A DNA stretch of 64,000 bases from Streptomyces sp. QL37 (GTDB lineage: Bacteria; Actinomycetota; Actinomycetes; Streptomycetales; Streptomycetaceae), in assembly GCF_002941025.1 (NCBI RefSeq), contig NZ_PTJS01000001.1, forward strand, positions 2,604,001 to 2,668,000. The letters run 5' to 3'. Shown here one piece after another: positions 26,145-34,324 of this stretch. Below the pieces are notes generated by a model. That model saw only the letters and a program-made list of their open reading frames with translations. It ran no database searches and had not been told where the DNA came from. The translations under genes were made by a program, and so were the position numbers. The stretch's first letter is position 1, and each line of letters starts with the position of its first letter.

Positions 26145-26939
26145 ATGACGATCTTCGCACCGGACCTCTACGTCGAGCTCGACGGCCGTCCCGCCACCGG
26201 CGACGATCTGCGGATCCCGGCCTTCGCGAGCTACGGCCACTTCACCGCGATGCAGGTCAGGGACCGCACCGTACGAGGTCTCGCCCTGCACCTGGACCGG
26301 CTGGACTCCGCGAACCGGGAACTGTTCGGGCTGCCTCTGGACGGGGAGCACGTGCGCGAACTGATCGGGCACGCGCTCGACGGCGCCGGAGCACAGGACG
26401 CGTCGGTCCGGGTGCACGCCTTCATGCCGCCGGACAGTGCGGCGACCGTGCCGATGGTGACGGTGCGGGAGCCGGTCCACGCGGACGGCGCACCGCAGAG
26501 CCTGATGTCGGTCCCGTTCGCGCGCTCCGTGCCGCACATCAAGCGGCCCGGCGAGTTCTGCCAGATCTATTACGGGCAGCAGGCCAGGCGGGCGGGGTTC
26601 GACGAGGCCCTGCTGACCTCGCCCGGCGGCATGGTGACCGAGGGATCGATCACCAACATCGGCTTCTGGGACGGCGCTTCGGTCGTCTGGCCGGACGCCC
26701 CGGCGCTCACCGGCATCACCATGGCACTGCTGGAGAGCGGACTCGCACGGGCGGACCGGCCCTCGGTGCGGCGCGGTGTGACGCTGGACGGACTGGACGC
26801 CTACCGGGCGGCGTTCGTCACGAACTCCCAGGGCATCGCGCCGGTCCACCGGATCGACGACACACCCTTCGCCGTCGACGAGGACCTGATGGACCTGCTC
26901 GGCCAGGTCTACGAAGGCGCCCCTCGCGACGCCGTCTGA
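26145..26939 (+). CDS. Class IV aminotransferase / aminodeoxychorismate lyase-like
   Basis: This 264-residue PLP enzyme starts at ATG 26145. It has the fold-type IV pattern: a Lys in PHIKRPGEF (about residue 131) as the Schiff-base residue, then LLTSPGGMVTEGSITNIGFWDG with the Glu and the TN phosphate-binding pair, and ALTGITMALLESGL. Members include branched-chain and D-amino-acid aminotransferases and ADC lyase; the substrate cannot be told. It is divergent from the FMN reductase and shares the SoxR-box region with it. Confidence 0.8.
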   Translation: MTIFAPDLYVELDGRPATGDDLRIPAFASYGHFTAMQVRDRTVRGLALHLDRLDSANRELFGLPLDGEHVRELIGHALDGAGAQDASVRVHAFMPPDSAATVPMVTVREPVHADGAPQSLMSVPFARSVPHIKRPGEFCQIYYGQQARRAGFDEALLTSPGGMVTEGSITNIGFWDGASVVWPDAPALTGITMALLESGLARADRPSVRRGVTLDGLDAYRAAFVTNSQGIAPVHRIDDTPFAVDEDLMDLLGQVYEGAPRDAV

Positions 26940-26968
26940 CCTCTCCGGCCATGCGGGAGCATGGGGCC

Positions 26969-27445
26969 ATGCAGATCCATATCGAAGCATCGGAGCTCCC
27001 GGGCCGCACCTGTGGCCCCGACACCGACTTCGCCGGTTTCGACAACATCCACGTCGGCGTGCAGCGCAAGGACCGGCCCGGCGAACTGCTCGGCCTGCAC
27101 CCCGGAGACGCCGCGCGGGCCTCCTGGACCCTGGACTGCACCGCCGTATCCACCGCGGAGGGCGTCGAGGTCTCGGGACCGTACGTCCAGAACCGGCTCG
27201 GAGGGCGCTTCGTCTATCTGTCCTGGGGCACCGTGGACGACTCCGGTCTCTTCACGATGTTCCGCCGCGCCAAGCTGATGATGAGCGACATAGCACCGGA
27301 GGTCCTGGAGGCGGCGTCGCGGACGGGGCACCTCACCGCACGGCTGCGCCTGACCGACGGCAGCGGGCAGCCGCGCTGCGCCCGCGTACGCCCGCCGGAC
27401 ATCGAGTGGTCCGCGACGGACGGGAGCGGCCCTCGGGCGAGCTGA
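26969..27445 (+). CDS. DUF5990 family protein
   Basis: This 158-residue protein starts at ATG 26969 with GGGAG upstream; ATG 26951 is an alternative. From memory the N-terminus (MQIHIEASELPGRTCGP, then NIHVGVQRKDRPGELLGL) matches DUF5990, a family of small beta-rich actinobacterial proteins of unknown function. No signal peptide or catalytic motif is visible. It follows the aminotransferase gene by 29 bases on the same strand and may be its co-transcribed partner. The 236 bases after it contain no gene I can support. Confidence 0.7.
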   Translation: MQIHIEASELPGRTCGPDTDFAGFDNIHVGVQRKDRPGELLGLHPGDAARASWTLDCTAVSTAEGVEVSGPYVQNRLGGRFVYLSWGTVDDSGLFTMFRRAKLMMSDIAPEVLEAASRTGHLTARLRLTDGSGQPRCARVRPPDIEWSATDGSGPRAS

Positions 27446-27681
27446 ACCGCGGAGGGGAAAGGACACCGCCCTCACCGGTCCCAAGGGGGGGGTGGGCCCC
27501 CCCGATCGGCACCGGGCGTCGTACCCGGCCTCCGTCACCGCCACGACCTGCGCGGGGCCGACCGGACGAGCGTGCTCCCCAGGTCCGTACGGGTGAAAGC
27601 TGACCGTGCGTCAGCATGCGCCCGGGGGGCGGGGCCACTTACCTCGGAGGCAGGACACATCCGTCTGCCCGGAGGATTCCC

Positions 27682-28344
27682 ATGCGCAGCCCTGCCCGCC
27701 TCGTGACCGGTACCGCCGCCGCGGCCCTCACCGCCGCCGCGCTCGGCCTCGCCATCCCGTCCGCGCACGCGGACAGCCTCGGACCGGAACGCACCGCGGC
27801 GACGGCCGCCCCCGGCGCGGCGGACTGCGCCGCCGAGGAGGGCTCGGCGGACGTGGACGCGGCGGCCCTCTGCGAGAGCGGCGGCGCGGCCGGTGATCTG
27901 GGAGCGCTCGAAGACCTTGAGGCCGGGGACCCGGGGCCGGCCGACGGTCCGGACCCGCTCGCCGGACTTGAGGCGGCCGAGGATCCGGCGGCGGCCCCGG
28001 ACTCCTCCTGGCCGGAGACGGAGGCCGAGGACGAGGGCGGCACAGGGACCGGGGACGAGGCCGGAACGCTCCAGCGGCCCGGGACCGGCACGGGGAACCG
28101 CCCCGAACCCGTGCCCCCGCACGCGACCGACCCCGGATCCGCGAAACCGCCCGTGCCCCCGGGGCACAGGCCCACGACCGCGCCCAGCCCCAGCCGGCCT
28201 TCCGGCCATGTCGGGACGGGTGTCGGTGGCAGCGCCGCCCCGGACACCGCCCAGCTCGCAGCGGGCGCCGGCCTCGTCGGAGCGGCGGCCCTCAGCGGTC
28301 TCCTGCTCGTGCGCCGCCGCCGCGCCGACGGCCCGCGTCACTGA
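27682..28344 (+). CDS. Secreted protein with C-terminal membrane anchor
   Basis: This 220-residue protein starts at ATG 27682 behind GGAGGA. It has a signal peptide (RLVTGTAAAALTAAALGLAI, cleavage likely after AHA), a long acidic and Pro/Gly-rich stretch with two Cys near residues 51 and 70, then a C-terminal hydrophobic helix (AGAGLVGAAALSGLLLV) ending RRRRADGPRH. This layout (signal peptide, spacer, helix, basic tail) is that of a sortase substrate, but the usual LPXTG/LAXTG is absent; APDTAQLAAG precedes the helix. It lies directly before a class F sortase gene, so it may be its partner. Confidence 0.75.
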   Translation: MRSPARLVTGTAAAALTAAALGLAIPSAHADSLGPERTAATAAPGAADCAAEEGSADVDAAALCESGGAAGDLGALEDLEAGDPGPADGPDPLAGLEAAEDPAAAPDSSWPETEAEDEGGTGTGDEAGTLQRPGTGTGNRPEPVPPHATDPGSAKPPVPPGHRPTTAPSPSRPSGHVGTGVGGSAAPDTAQLAAGAGLVGAAALSGLLLVRRRRADGPRH

Positions 28345-28386
28345 GGACGGCCCGCGTCACCGAGGACGAGCGGGGAAGGACGGGAC

Positions 28387-29019
28387 GTGGACAGGACGGC
28401 ACTGAGAGCGAGGGCCTGGCTGGCCGGCGTCGCCGCGCTGTGCGGCATATGGCTGGTCCACAACGGCGCGGCCGTCCGGACCGTCGCGCCCCAGCCGTCC
28501 ACCGCCGAGGCCTTCGCGGCGGGCCCCGAGGTGCGCCCGGGCACCCGGGTCGCCGACCCGCTGCGCCCCTCCGAACCCGTCAGGATCCGCATCCCCGGCA
28601 TCGGTGTGGACGCGCCCATGACGGGTCTCGGGCTGACCGCGGACGGCGGCCTCGACGCCCCGCCCGCCGGGAACCGCAACCTCGCGGGCTGGTTCGAGGG
28701 CGGCACACCGCCCGGCGCCAAGGGCACCGCGATAGTGGCCGGGCACGTCGACAACGCCGAGGGACCGTCCGTGTTCTACGGACTGGGGTCCCTGAAGAAG
28801 GGCGCCGGGGTCGAGATCGACCGCGGGGACGGCAGCACCGCCGTCTTCTCCGTCGACGCGGTCGAGGTCTACGAGAACGACGAGTTCCCGGACAAGCGCG
28901 TCTACGGCGCCACTCCGCACGCCTCGCTGCGGCTGATCACCTGCGGAGGCGGCTTCAGCCGCGAGACCGGCTACCAGGGCAACGTGGTGGCGTACGCCCA
29001 CCTCACCGAGGTCCGCTGA
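28387..29019 (+). CDS. Class F sortase
   Basis: This 210-residue transpeptidase starts at GTG 28387. An N-terminal membrane anchor (AWLAGVAALCGIWLVHN) precedes the sortase barrel: RIRIPGIGVDAPM, GTAIVAGHVDN (catalytic His), LITCGGGF (catalytic Cys) and the closing GNVVAYAHL. The order and the His in AGHVD place it in class F, the actinobacterial type. It would cleave and anchor a surface protein. It follows the gene of the secreted protein 42 bases downstream, so the pair is probably an operon. Confidence 0.92.
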   Translation: MDRTALRARAWLAGVAALCGIWLVHNGAAVRTVAPQPSTAEAFAAGPEVRPGTRVADPLRPSEPVRIRIPGIGVDAPMTGLGLTADGGLDAPPAGNRNLAGWFEGGTPPGAKGTAIVAGHVDNAEGPSVFYGLGSLKKGAGVEIDRGDGSTAVFSVDAVEVYENDEFPDKRVYGATPHASLRLITCGGGFSRETGYQGNVVAYAHLTEVR

Positions 29020-29085
29020 CGGCTCCCGGCCGAGGCGGAGACGCCCCGACCCGACCGCCGACCGGCACCCTCCGGACCCCTCCGG

Positions 29086-29874
29086 TCAGGCCGTCCACTG
29101 GTCGAAGCCGAGCTTGGCGACCAGCGAGAACACCACGACCAGCAGCACCCCGCGGACGAAGTCGCTGCCCTTCCTGAGCGCCATCCGCGCGCCGAGCATC
29201 CCGCCCGCCAGATTGAATACGGCCATCAGCGCGGCCAGCTGCCACAGGACGGTGCCCTGGTAGGCGAACATCGCCAGCGCGCCGCCGTTGGTGCAGACGT
29301 TCACGATCTTCGCGGTCGCGGAGGCGGTGACCAGGTCGAGGTGGAGCACCGCGGTCAGTGCCAGCACCAGGAAGGTGCCCGTGCCCGGCCCGAAGAGCCC
29401 GTCGTAGAAGCCGATGCCTCCGCCCACCAGCACGATCGCGGTGACCGTACGGGCCCGGGTGACCTTCTTCCCCGTGTCGCCGGCCGCCGCGGCACCGAAG
29501 GACGGGCGCAGCATGACGAAGGCCGCGACGGCGAGCAGCACCACCATGATCACCGGACGCAGGACGTCGCTGCTGATGCCCGCGGCGAAGAAGGCCCCCG
29601 TCATCGACCCCACGAGCGCCATGAGCCCTATCCGCACGGCGGTGCCCACCCGCACCGGCGCCTTGCGTACGTAGGTCACGGCGGCGCCCGAGGTGCCGAC
29701 GATCGCGACGGCCTTGTTGGTGCCGAGCACGTGCGCGGCGGGGACGTGCGGGAGGCCGAGCAGCAGTGCGGGCAGGAGGAGCAGCCCGCCGCCGCCCACC
29801 ACCGCGTCGATCCATCCGGCCACGGCGGCGGCCAGGCAGAGCAGGACGAGGGTGGTCAGCGTCATCTCGGGCAT
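29086..29874 (-). CDS. TSUP-family (TauE/SafE) membrane permease
   Basis: This 262-residue protein has about eight hydrophobic helices. The TSUP hallmarks GWIDAVVGGGG at the first helix and GFYDGLFGPGTGTF in the second half are present, with ATAKIVNVCTNGGAL between. The family exports or imports sulfite, sulfonates or other organic anions. It starts at ATG 29874. It faces away from the nitrite reductase operon, whose promoter region it shares, so a link with nitrogen or sulfur metabolism is possible but not shown. Confidence 0.92.
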   Translation of the reverse strand: MPEMTLTTLVLLCLAAAVAGWIDAVVGGGGLLLLPALLLGLPHVPAAHVLGTNKAVAIVGTSGAAVTYVRKAPVRVGTAVRIGLMALVGSMTGAFFAAGISSDVLRPVIMVVLLAVAAFVMLRPSFGAAAAGDTGKKVTRARTVTAIVLVGGGIGFYDGLFGPGTGTFLVLALTAVLHLDLVTASATAKIVNVCTNGGALAMFAYQGTVLWQLAALMAVFNLAGGMLGARMALRKGSDFVRGVLLVVVFSLVAKLGFDQWTA

Positions 29875-29960
29875 GTCCGCGACCTTAGGCAAGCGATAGG
29901 TGCCCAGTCCAACCAGTTGCCCGGCCCTCACAGAGGGCCGCCGCGCGCGCTGAGCGCAAG

Positions 29961-29998
29961 GTTCCTCCCGGGAAACAGGAGGGATGCGGTCGGGTAAC
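29961..29998 (+). promoter_or_regulatory. Candidate GlnR site before the nitrite reductase operon
   Basis: GTTCC (29961) and GAAAC (29972) are separated by six bases; GTAAC begins at 29994, exactly 22 bases after GAAAC, on the 11-base register of GlnR half sites. The b-site is exact and the a-sites are close to gTnAc. GlnR is known to control nirB in Streptomyces. It lies 24-61 bases upstream of the start of the first gene. Confidence 0.45.
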
Positions 29999-30021
29999 AC
30001 CCGCCGCGCACTCTCATCGGT

Positions 30022-31263
30022 ATGAGGACACAGACGGAGAACGCGGCACGGGTGGTGGTGATCGGCGCCGGGATGGCGGGCGCGCGGCTCGCCGCCCGGG
30101 TCCCCGGTGTCACCGTCATCGGCGAGGAGGCGCACGCACCGTACAACAGGGTGCTGCTGGCCGAGGTGCTCGCCGGCCGGTACGAGCCGGACGTCATCGC
30201 GCTGCCGCCCGCCGAGGTCCGGCGCGGGGTGCGGGTCGTGCGGATCGACCGGGCGGACCGGCTGGTGCACTGCGACGACGGCGGTGTCGTCGGGTACGAG
30301 CGCCTGGTGCTGGCCACCGGCTCCAACCCGGTGCTGCCGCCGCTGCGGGGCCTCGGCCACATGCTGCCGGACGGGGTGCACCCGTTCCGCACCCTCGACG
30401 ACTGCCTGGCCCTGCGCGCCGCCGCACGCCCCGGCGTGCGCGCCGTCGTCATCGGCGGCGGGCTCCTCGGGGTGTCGGCCGCCCGCGCACTCGCCGAGTG
30501 CGGCGCCCAGGTGGTGCTGGCCCAGCAGGGCGAGCACCTCATGGAGCGGCAGCTGGACGCCGAGGCGGCCGGGATGCTGCGCCGCCACCTGGAGGCCCTC
30601 GGCGTCGAGGTGCACACCGAGTGCCGGGTGCGCGGACTGCGCTGCACCGACGGGGACAACCCGGCGGTGCGGGCCGTGGAGATGGCCGACGGCTACGAGC
30701 TGGAGGCCGAGATCACGGTGCTGGCCTGCGGGGTCCGCCCCAGGGCGGGTCTGGCGCAGGCGGCCGGCCTGGAGGTCCGCAAGGGCATCGTCGTCGACGA
30801 CGAACTGCGCACCTCGGACCCGTACATCCACGCCGTGGGCGACTGCGCCGAACACGCCGGCACGGTCTACGGGCTGGCGGGTGCCGCGCTCGAACAGGCG
30901 GACGTCCTGGCCGAGGTGCTGGCAGGCCGCCCCGCCCGCTACCGGGGCACCAGGGCTCTGACCAGACTCACCCTGCGCTCCCCCGCGGCGACCACCCCCG
31001 TCACCGCCGGTGCCGCGGGCGGGCTCGACCTGGCCGCCTTCGGCGACTCCCGCCCGCTGCCCGGCGACGACGTGATCCGGCTGGCCGACGCCACCCGGGG
31101 TGCGTACCGCACGGTCGTCGTCCGGGGCGACCGGCTGGCGGGCGGGGTGCTGTTCGGCGATCTCGCCGCGGTCGGCACCCTCGCCCGGACCTGGCAGGAC
31201 GACGACGCCCTCCCCGCCGACATGTCCCTGCTCCACCTGCTCACCAACGACGGAGGCTTCTGA
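30022..31263 (+). CDS. FAD-dependent reductase of the nitrate/nitrite system
   Basis: This 413-residue flavoprotein starts at ATG 30022. It has the FAD fold VVVIGAGMAGARLA, an NAD(P) fold (AVVIGGGLLGVSAARALA), and the second FAD motif (IHAVGDCAEHAG) of the NirB/NasC N-terminal type, followed by a C-terminal domain as in NirB. It lacks the iron-sulfur and siroheme domains. It would pass electrons from NAD(P)H to NasA or assist NirB. The stop overlaps the nirB ATG by one base, so it is the first gene of the operon with nirB and nirD. Confidence 0.87.
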   Translation: MRTQTENAARVVVIGAGMAGARLAARVPGVTVIGEEAHAPYNRVLLAEVLAGRYEPDVIALPPAEVRRGVRVVRIDRADRLVHCDDGGVVGYERLVLATGSNPVLPPLRGLGHMLPDGVHPFRTLDDCLALRAAARPGVRAVVIGGGLLGVSAARALAECGAQVVLAQQGEHLMERQLDAEAAGMLRRHLEALGVEVHTECRVRGLRCTDGDNPAVRAVEMADGYELEAEITVLACGVRPRAGLAQAAGLEVRKGIVVDDELRTSDPYIHAVGDCAEHAGTVYGLAGAALEQADVLAEVLAGRPARYRGTRALTRLTLRSPAATTPVTAGAAGGLDLAAFGDSRPLPGDDVIRLADATRGAYRTVVVRGDRLAGGVLFGDLAAVGTLARTWQDDDALPADMSLLHLLTNDGGF

Positions 31264-33848
31264 TGCCGGTGTCCACTCCCCCGACCGCCCCCACCGCAGG
31301 CGTGCCGACGATCGTGGTCGTCGGGCACGGCATGGTCGGGCAGCGGTTCCTGGAAGCGCTCGCCGACCGCGGCCTGACCGCCGCCGCGGGCACCGCCCGG
31401 GTCGTCGTGCTCTGCGAGGAGCCCCGCCCCGCGTACGACCGGGTGCAGCTGACCTCGTACTTCTCCGGGAAGACGCCGGAGGACCTCTCGCTCGTCGAGC
31501 CGGACTTCATGGAGCGCCACGGCATCGAGCTGCGCGTCGGCGACCCCGCGGAGAGCGTCGACCGTGAGGCGCGCACCGTCACCGCGCGCTCCGGGGAGAC
31601 CTTCTCCTACGACACGCTGGTGCTGGCCACCGGCTCGTACCCCTTCGTCCCGCCCGTCCCCGGCAAGGACGCCGAGGGCTGCTTCGTCTACCGCACCATC
31701 GAGGACCTCCTCGCGATCGAGGAGTACGCGAAGACCGCGAGGACCGGCGCGGTCGTCGGCGGCGGGCTCCTCGGCCTGGAGGCCGCGGGCGCGCTGAAGG
31801 GGCTCGGACTCGACACCCACGTCGTGGAGTTCGCCCCCCGGCTGATGCCGGTGCAGGTCGACGACGGCGGCGGCGCCGCGCTGCTGCGCACCATCGAGAA
31901 CATGGGCCTCTCCGTCCACACGGGTGTCGGCACCCAGGAGGTCACCGCGGGCGAGGACGGCCGGGTCAACGGCATGTCCCTGTCGGACGGTTCCTCGCTG
32001 GAGACGGACCTCGTCGTCTTCTCCGCCGGTGTACGCCCCCGGGACCAGCTGGCCCGCGACTGCGGTCTGGCGGTCGGCCCGCGCGGCGGCATCGTCGTCG
32101 ACGAGGAGTGCCGCACCTCCGACAGCGACGTCTTCGCGATCGGCGAGTGCGCGCTGGCCTCGGACGGCCGGGTGTACGGGCTGGTGGCGCCGGGTTACGA
32201 GATGGCGCTGGCGGTCGCCGAGGTGATCGCGGGCAACGCGGCCTCCTTCACCGGCGCCGACCTCTCGACGAAGCTGAAGCTGCTCGGTGTGGACGTCGCC
32301 TCCTTCGGTGACGCGCACGGCGCGGCCGAGGGATGCCTCGACGTCGTGTACGCGGACTCCCGCTCGGGCGTCTACAAGAAGCTGGTGATCGGCCAGGACG
32401 GCACACTGCTCGGCGGTGTCCTCGTCGGCGACGCCGACCAGTACGGCACGCTGCGGCCGATGACCGGCACGGTCCTGCCCGTCGCCCCCGAGCAGCTGGT
32501 GCTGCCGGCCGGCGCGGGCGGCCCGGTCACCCTCGGCCCGTCCTCGCTGCCCGACGAGGCCGTGATCTGCTCCTGCCACAACGTCACCAAGGGCGCGATC
32601 TGCGAGCACACGACGCTGCCCGAGGTGAAGAAGTGCACCAAGGCCGGCACCGGCTGCGGAAGCTGCGTCAAGGTCATCGGCCAGCTGCTGCCGCAGCCCG
32701 AGGACCAGGGGCTGTGCGGCTGCTTCGAGTACACCCGCAGCGAGCTGTACGAGATCGTCCGCACCCTGGGCGTCACGACGTACGCCGGCCTCCTCGACTC
32801 TCACGGCCGGGAGGCGGCCCGCGGCGGCGACGGCTGCGAGGTCTGCAAACCCACGGTCGGCTCGATCATCGCCTCGCTGGCCCCGACGGTCGGCGCGAGC
32901 GGTTACGTCCTGGACGGCGAGCAGGCGGCCCTGCAGGACACCAACGACCACTTCCTGGCCAACCTCCAGCGCAACGGCTCGTACTCCATCGTTCCGCGTA
33001 TCCCCGGCGGTGAGATCACCCCGGAGAAGCTGATCGTGATCGGCGAGGTGGCCCGGGACTTCGGCCTCTACACGAAGATCACCGGCGGCCAGCGGATCGA
33101 CCTGTTCGGCGCCCGCGTCGACCAGCTGCCGCTGATCTGGACGCGCCTGGTGGACGCGGGCTTCGAGTCCGGGCACGCGTACGGGAAGTCGCTGCGCACG
33201 GTGAAGTCCTGTGTGGGGCAGACCTGGTGCCGCTACGGCGTGCAGGACTCGGTGAAGATGGCGATCGACCTGGAGCTGCGCTACCGGGGCCTGCGCTCGC
33301 CGCACAAGCTGAAGTCCGCCGTCTCGGGCTGCGCCCGTGAGTGCGCGGAGGCCCGCGGCAAGGACTTCGGGATCATCGCCACGGCACAGGGCTGGAACCT
33401 GTACGTGGGCGGCAACGGCGGCGCCACCCCGCGCCACGCCGACCTGCTCGCCCAGGACCTCTCCGACGCCGAACTGGTCCGCCTCATCGACCGGTTCCTG
33501 ATGTTCTACATCCGCACGGCGGACCGCCTGGAGCGCACCTCGACCTGGCTGGACCGGATCGAGGGCGGCCTGGACCACGTGCGCGACGTGGTCGTCCACG
33601 ACTCGCTGGGCCTCTGCGACGAGCTGGAGCGGCTGATGGCCGACCACGTCCGCGGCTACCGCGACGAGTGGGCCGAGACCATCAACGACCCGGAGCGGCT
33701 GCGGCGCTTCGTCACCTTCGTCAACGCCCCCGACGCACCCGACCCCTCGGTCAAGTTCGTCCCCGAGCGCGACCAGGTCAAGCCCGACCTGGACATCCTC
33801 GCGGGCCCCGTGCTCGCCATCCGTACTCTCGAAGGGACTCCCTCCTGA
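31263..33848 (+). CDS. nirB: Nitrite reductase [NAD(P)H] large subunit
   Basis: This 861-residue protein starts at ATG 31263. In order it has FAD and NAD(P) folds (VVVVGHGMVGQRFLEAL; AVVGGGLLGLEAAG), two BFD-like [2Fe-2S] motifs (ICSCHNVTKG...GTGCGSC; GCEVCKPTVG), and the C-terminal siroheme-[4Fe-4S] part with KSCVGQTWCRYGVQDS and the SGCARECAEARGKDFG ligands. It reduces nitrite to ammonia in the cytoplasm with NirD. All ligands are present. It is the central gene of the operon and shares one-base overlaps with both neighbours. Confidence 0.97.
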   Translation: MPVSTPPTAPTAGVPTIVVVGHGMVGQRFLEALADRGLTAAAGTARVVVLCEEPRPAYDRVQLTSYFSGKTPEDLSLVEPDFMERHGIELRVGDPAESVDREARTVTARSGETFSYDTLVLATGSYPFVPPVPGKDAEGCFVYRTIEDLLAIEEYAKTARTGAVVGGGLLGLEAAGALKGLGLDTHVVEFAPRLMPVQVDDGGGAALLRTIENMGLSVHTGVGTQEVTAGEDGRVNGMSLSDGSSLETDLVVFSAGVRPRDQLARDCGLAVGPRGGIVVDEECRTSDSDVFAIGECALASDGRVYGLVAPGYEMALAVAEVIAGNAASFTGADLSTKLKLLGVDVASFGDAHGAAEGCLDVVYADSRSGVYKKLVIGQDGTLLGGVLVGDADQYGTLRPMTGTVLPVAPEQLVLPAGAGGPVTLGPSSLPDEAVICSCHNVTKGAICEHTTLPEVKKCTKAGTGCGSCVKVIGQLLPQPEDQGLCGCFEYTRSELYEIVRTLGVTTYAGLLDSHGREAARGGDGCEVCKPTVGSIIASLAPTVGASGYVLDGEQAALQDTNDHFLANLQRNGSYSIVPRIPGGEITPEKLIVIGEVARDFGLYTKITGGQRIDLFGARVDQLPLIWTRLVDAGFESGHAYGKSLRTVKSCVGQTWCRYGVQDSVKMAIDLELRYRGLRSPHKLKSAVSGCARECAEARGKDFGIIATAQGWNLYVGGNGGATPRHADLLAQDLSDAELVRLIDRFLMFYIRTADRLERTSTWLDRIEGGLDHVRDVVVHDSLGLCDELERLMADHVRGYRDEWAETINDPERLRRFVTFVNAPDAPDPSVKFVPERDQVKPDLDILAGPVLAIRTLEGTPS

Positions 33849-34207
33849 TGACGACCCGGACGATGGAAACGGCGCAGGACACCCGGACGATCCAGCTCGC
33901 GGACGGGGACGGCTGGCTGACGGTCTGCGACCGCGCGCTGCTGACCCCGGGGCGGGGCGTGGCGGCGCTCCTCCCGGACGGCAGGCAGGTCGCGCTGTTC
34001 GTGGACCGCGCGGGCCGGACGTACGCGATCGACAACCGCGACCCGTTCACCGGTGCGTACGTCCTCTCCCGTGGCCTGGTCGGCTCCGCGGGCGGGCGGC
34101 CGTTCGTCGCGTCGCCGCTGCTGAAGCAGCGTTTCGACCTGGAGACGGGTGCCTGCCTGGACGACGACGACGTCACGGTCCCGGTCTTCCCGGTCCGCGG
34201 GGACTGA
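33848..34207 (+). CDS. nirD: Nitrite reductase small subunit
   Basis: This 119-residue Rieske-fold protein starts at ATG 33848, overlapping the nirB stop. The CxH and CxxH Rieske ligands are replaced (NRDPF and SPLLKQRFDL in their place), which is normal for NirD and means it carries no iron-sulfur cluster. The length is usual. It assembles with NirB to form the active nitrite reductase and closes the operon. Confidence 0.93.
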   Translation: MTTRTMETAQDTRTIQLADGDGWLTVCDRALLTPGRGVAALLPDGRQVALFVDRAGRTYAIDNRDPFTGAYVLSRGLVGSAGGRPFVASPLLKQRFDLETGACLDDDDVTVPVFPVRGD

Positions 34208-34216
34208 CTCCGCTCC

Positions 34217-34249
34217 GTTCACCGGCCGTTGACGCTCCGTCAATCACCC
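34217..34249 (+). promoter_or_regulatory. Candidate PHO box before the PhoX-family gene
   Basis: Three adjacent 11-base units start at 34217, 34228 and 34239: GTTCACCGGCC, GTTGACGCTCC and GTCAATCACCC. The first matches the PhoP direct-repeat consensus (GTTCACC...) well, the others less so. TTGACG-CTC-CGTCAA (34229-34243) is also a perfect palindrome and may be another operator. The target gene encodes a PhoX-family protein, as expected for phosphate control. Confidence 0.5.
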
Positions 34250-34324
34250 ACCTCTACTGTCCTGACGTTCGACCCGCCGGGCCGGCCGGTCCGGCGGGCC
34301 CGCACGTCACCCCGTGGAGTGATC

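Noticed and set aside
33848..34207. Loss of Rieske ligands in NirD as a defect
   Set aside because: Absence of the Cys/His ligands is normal for NirD.
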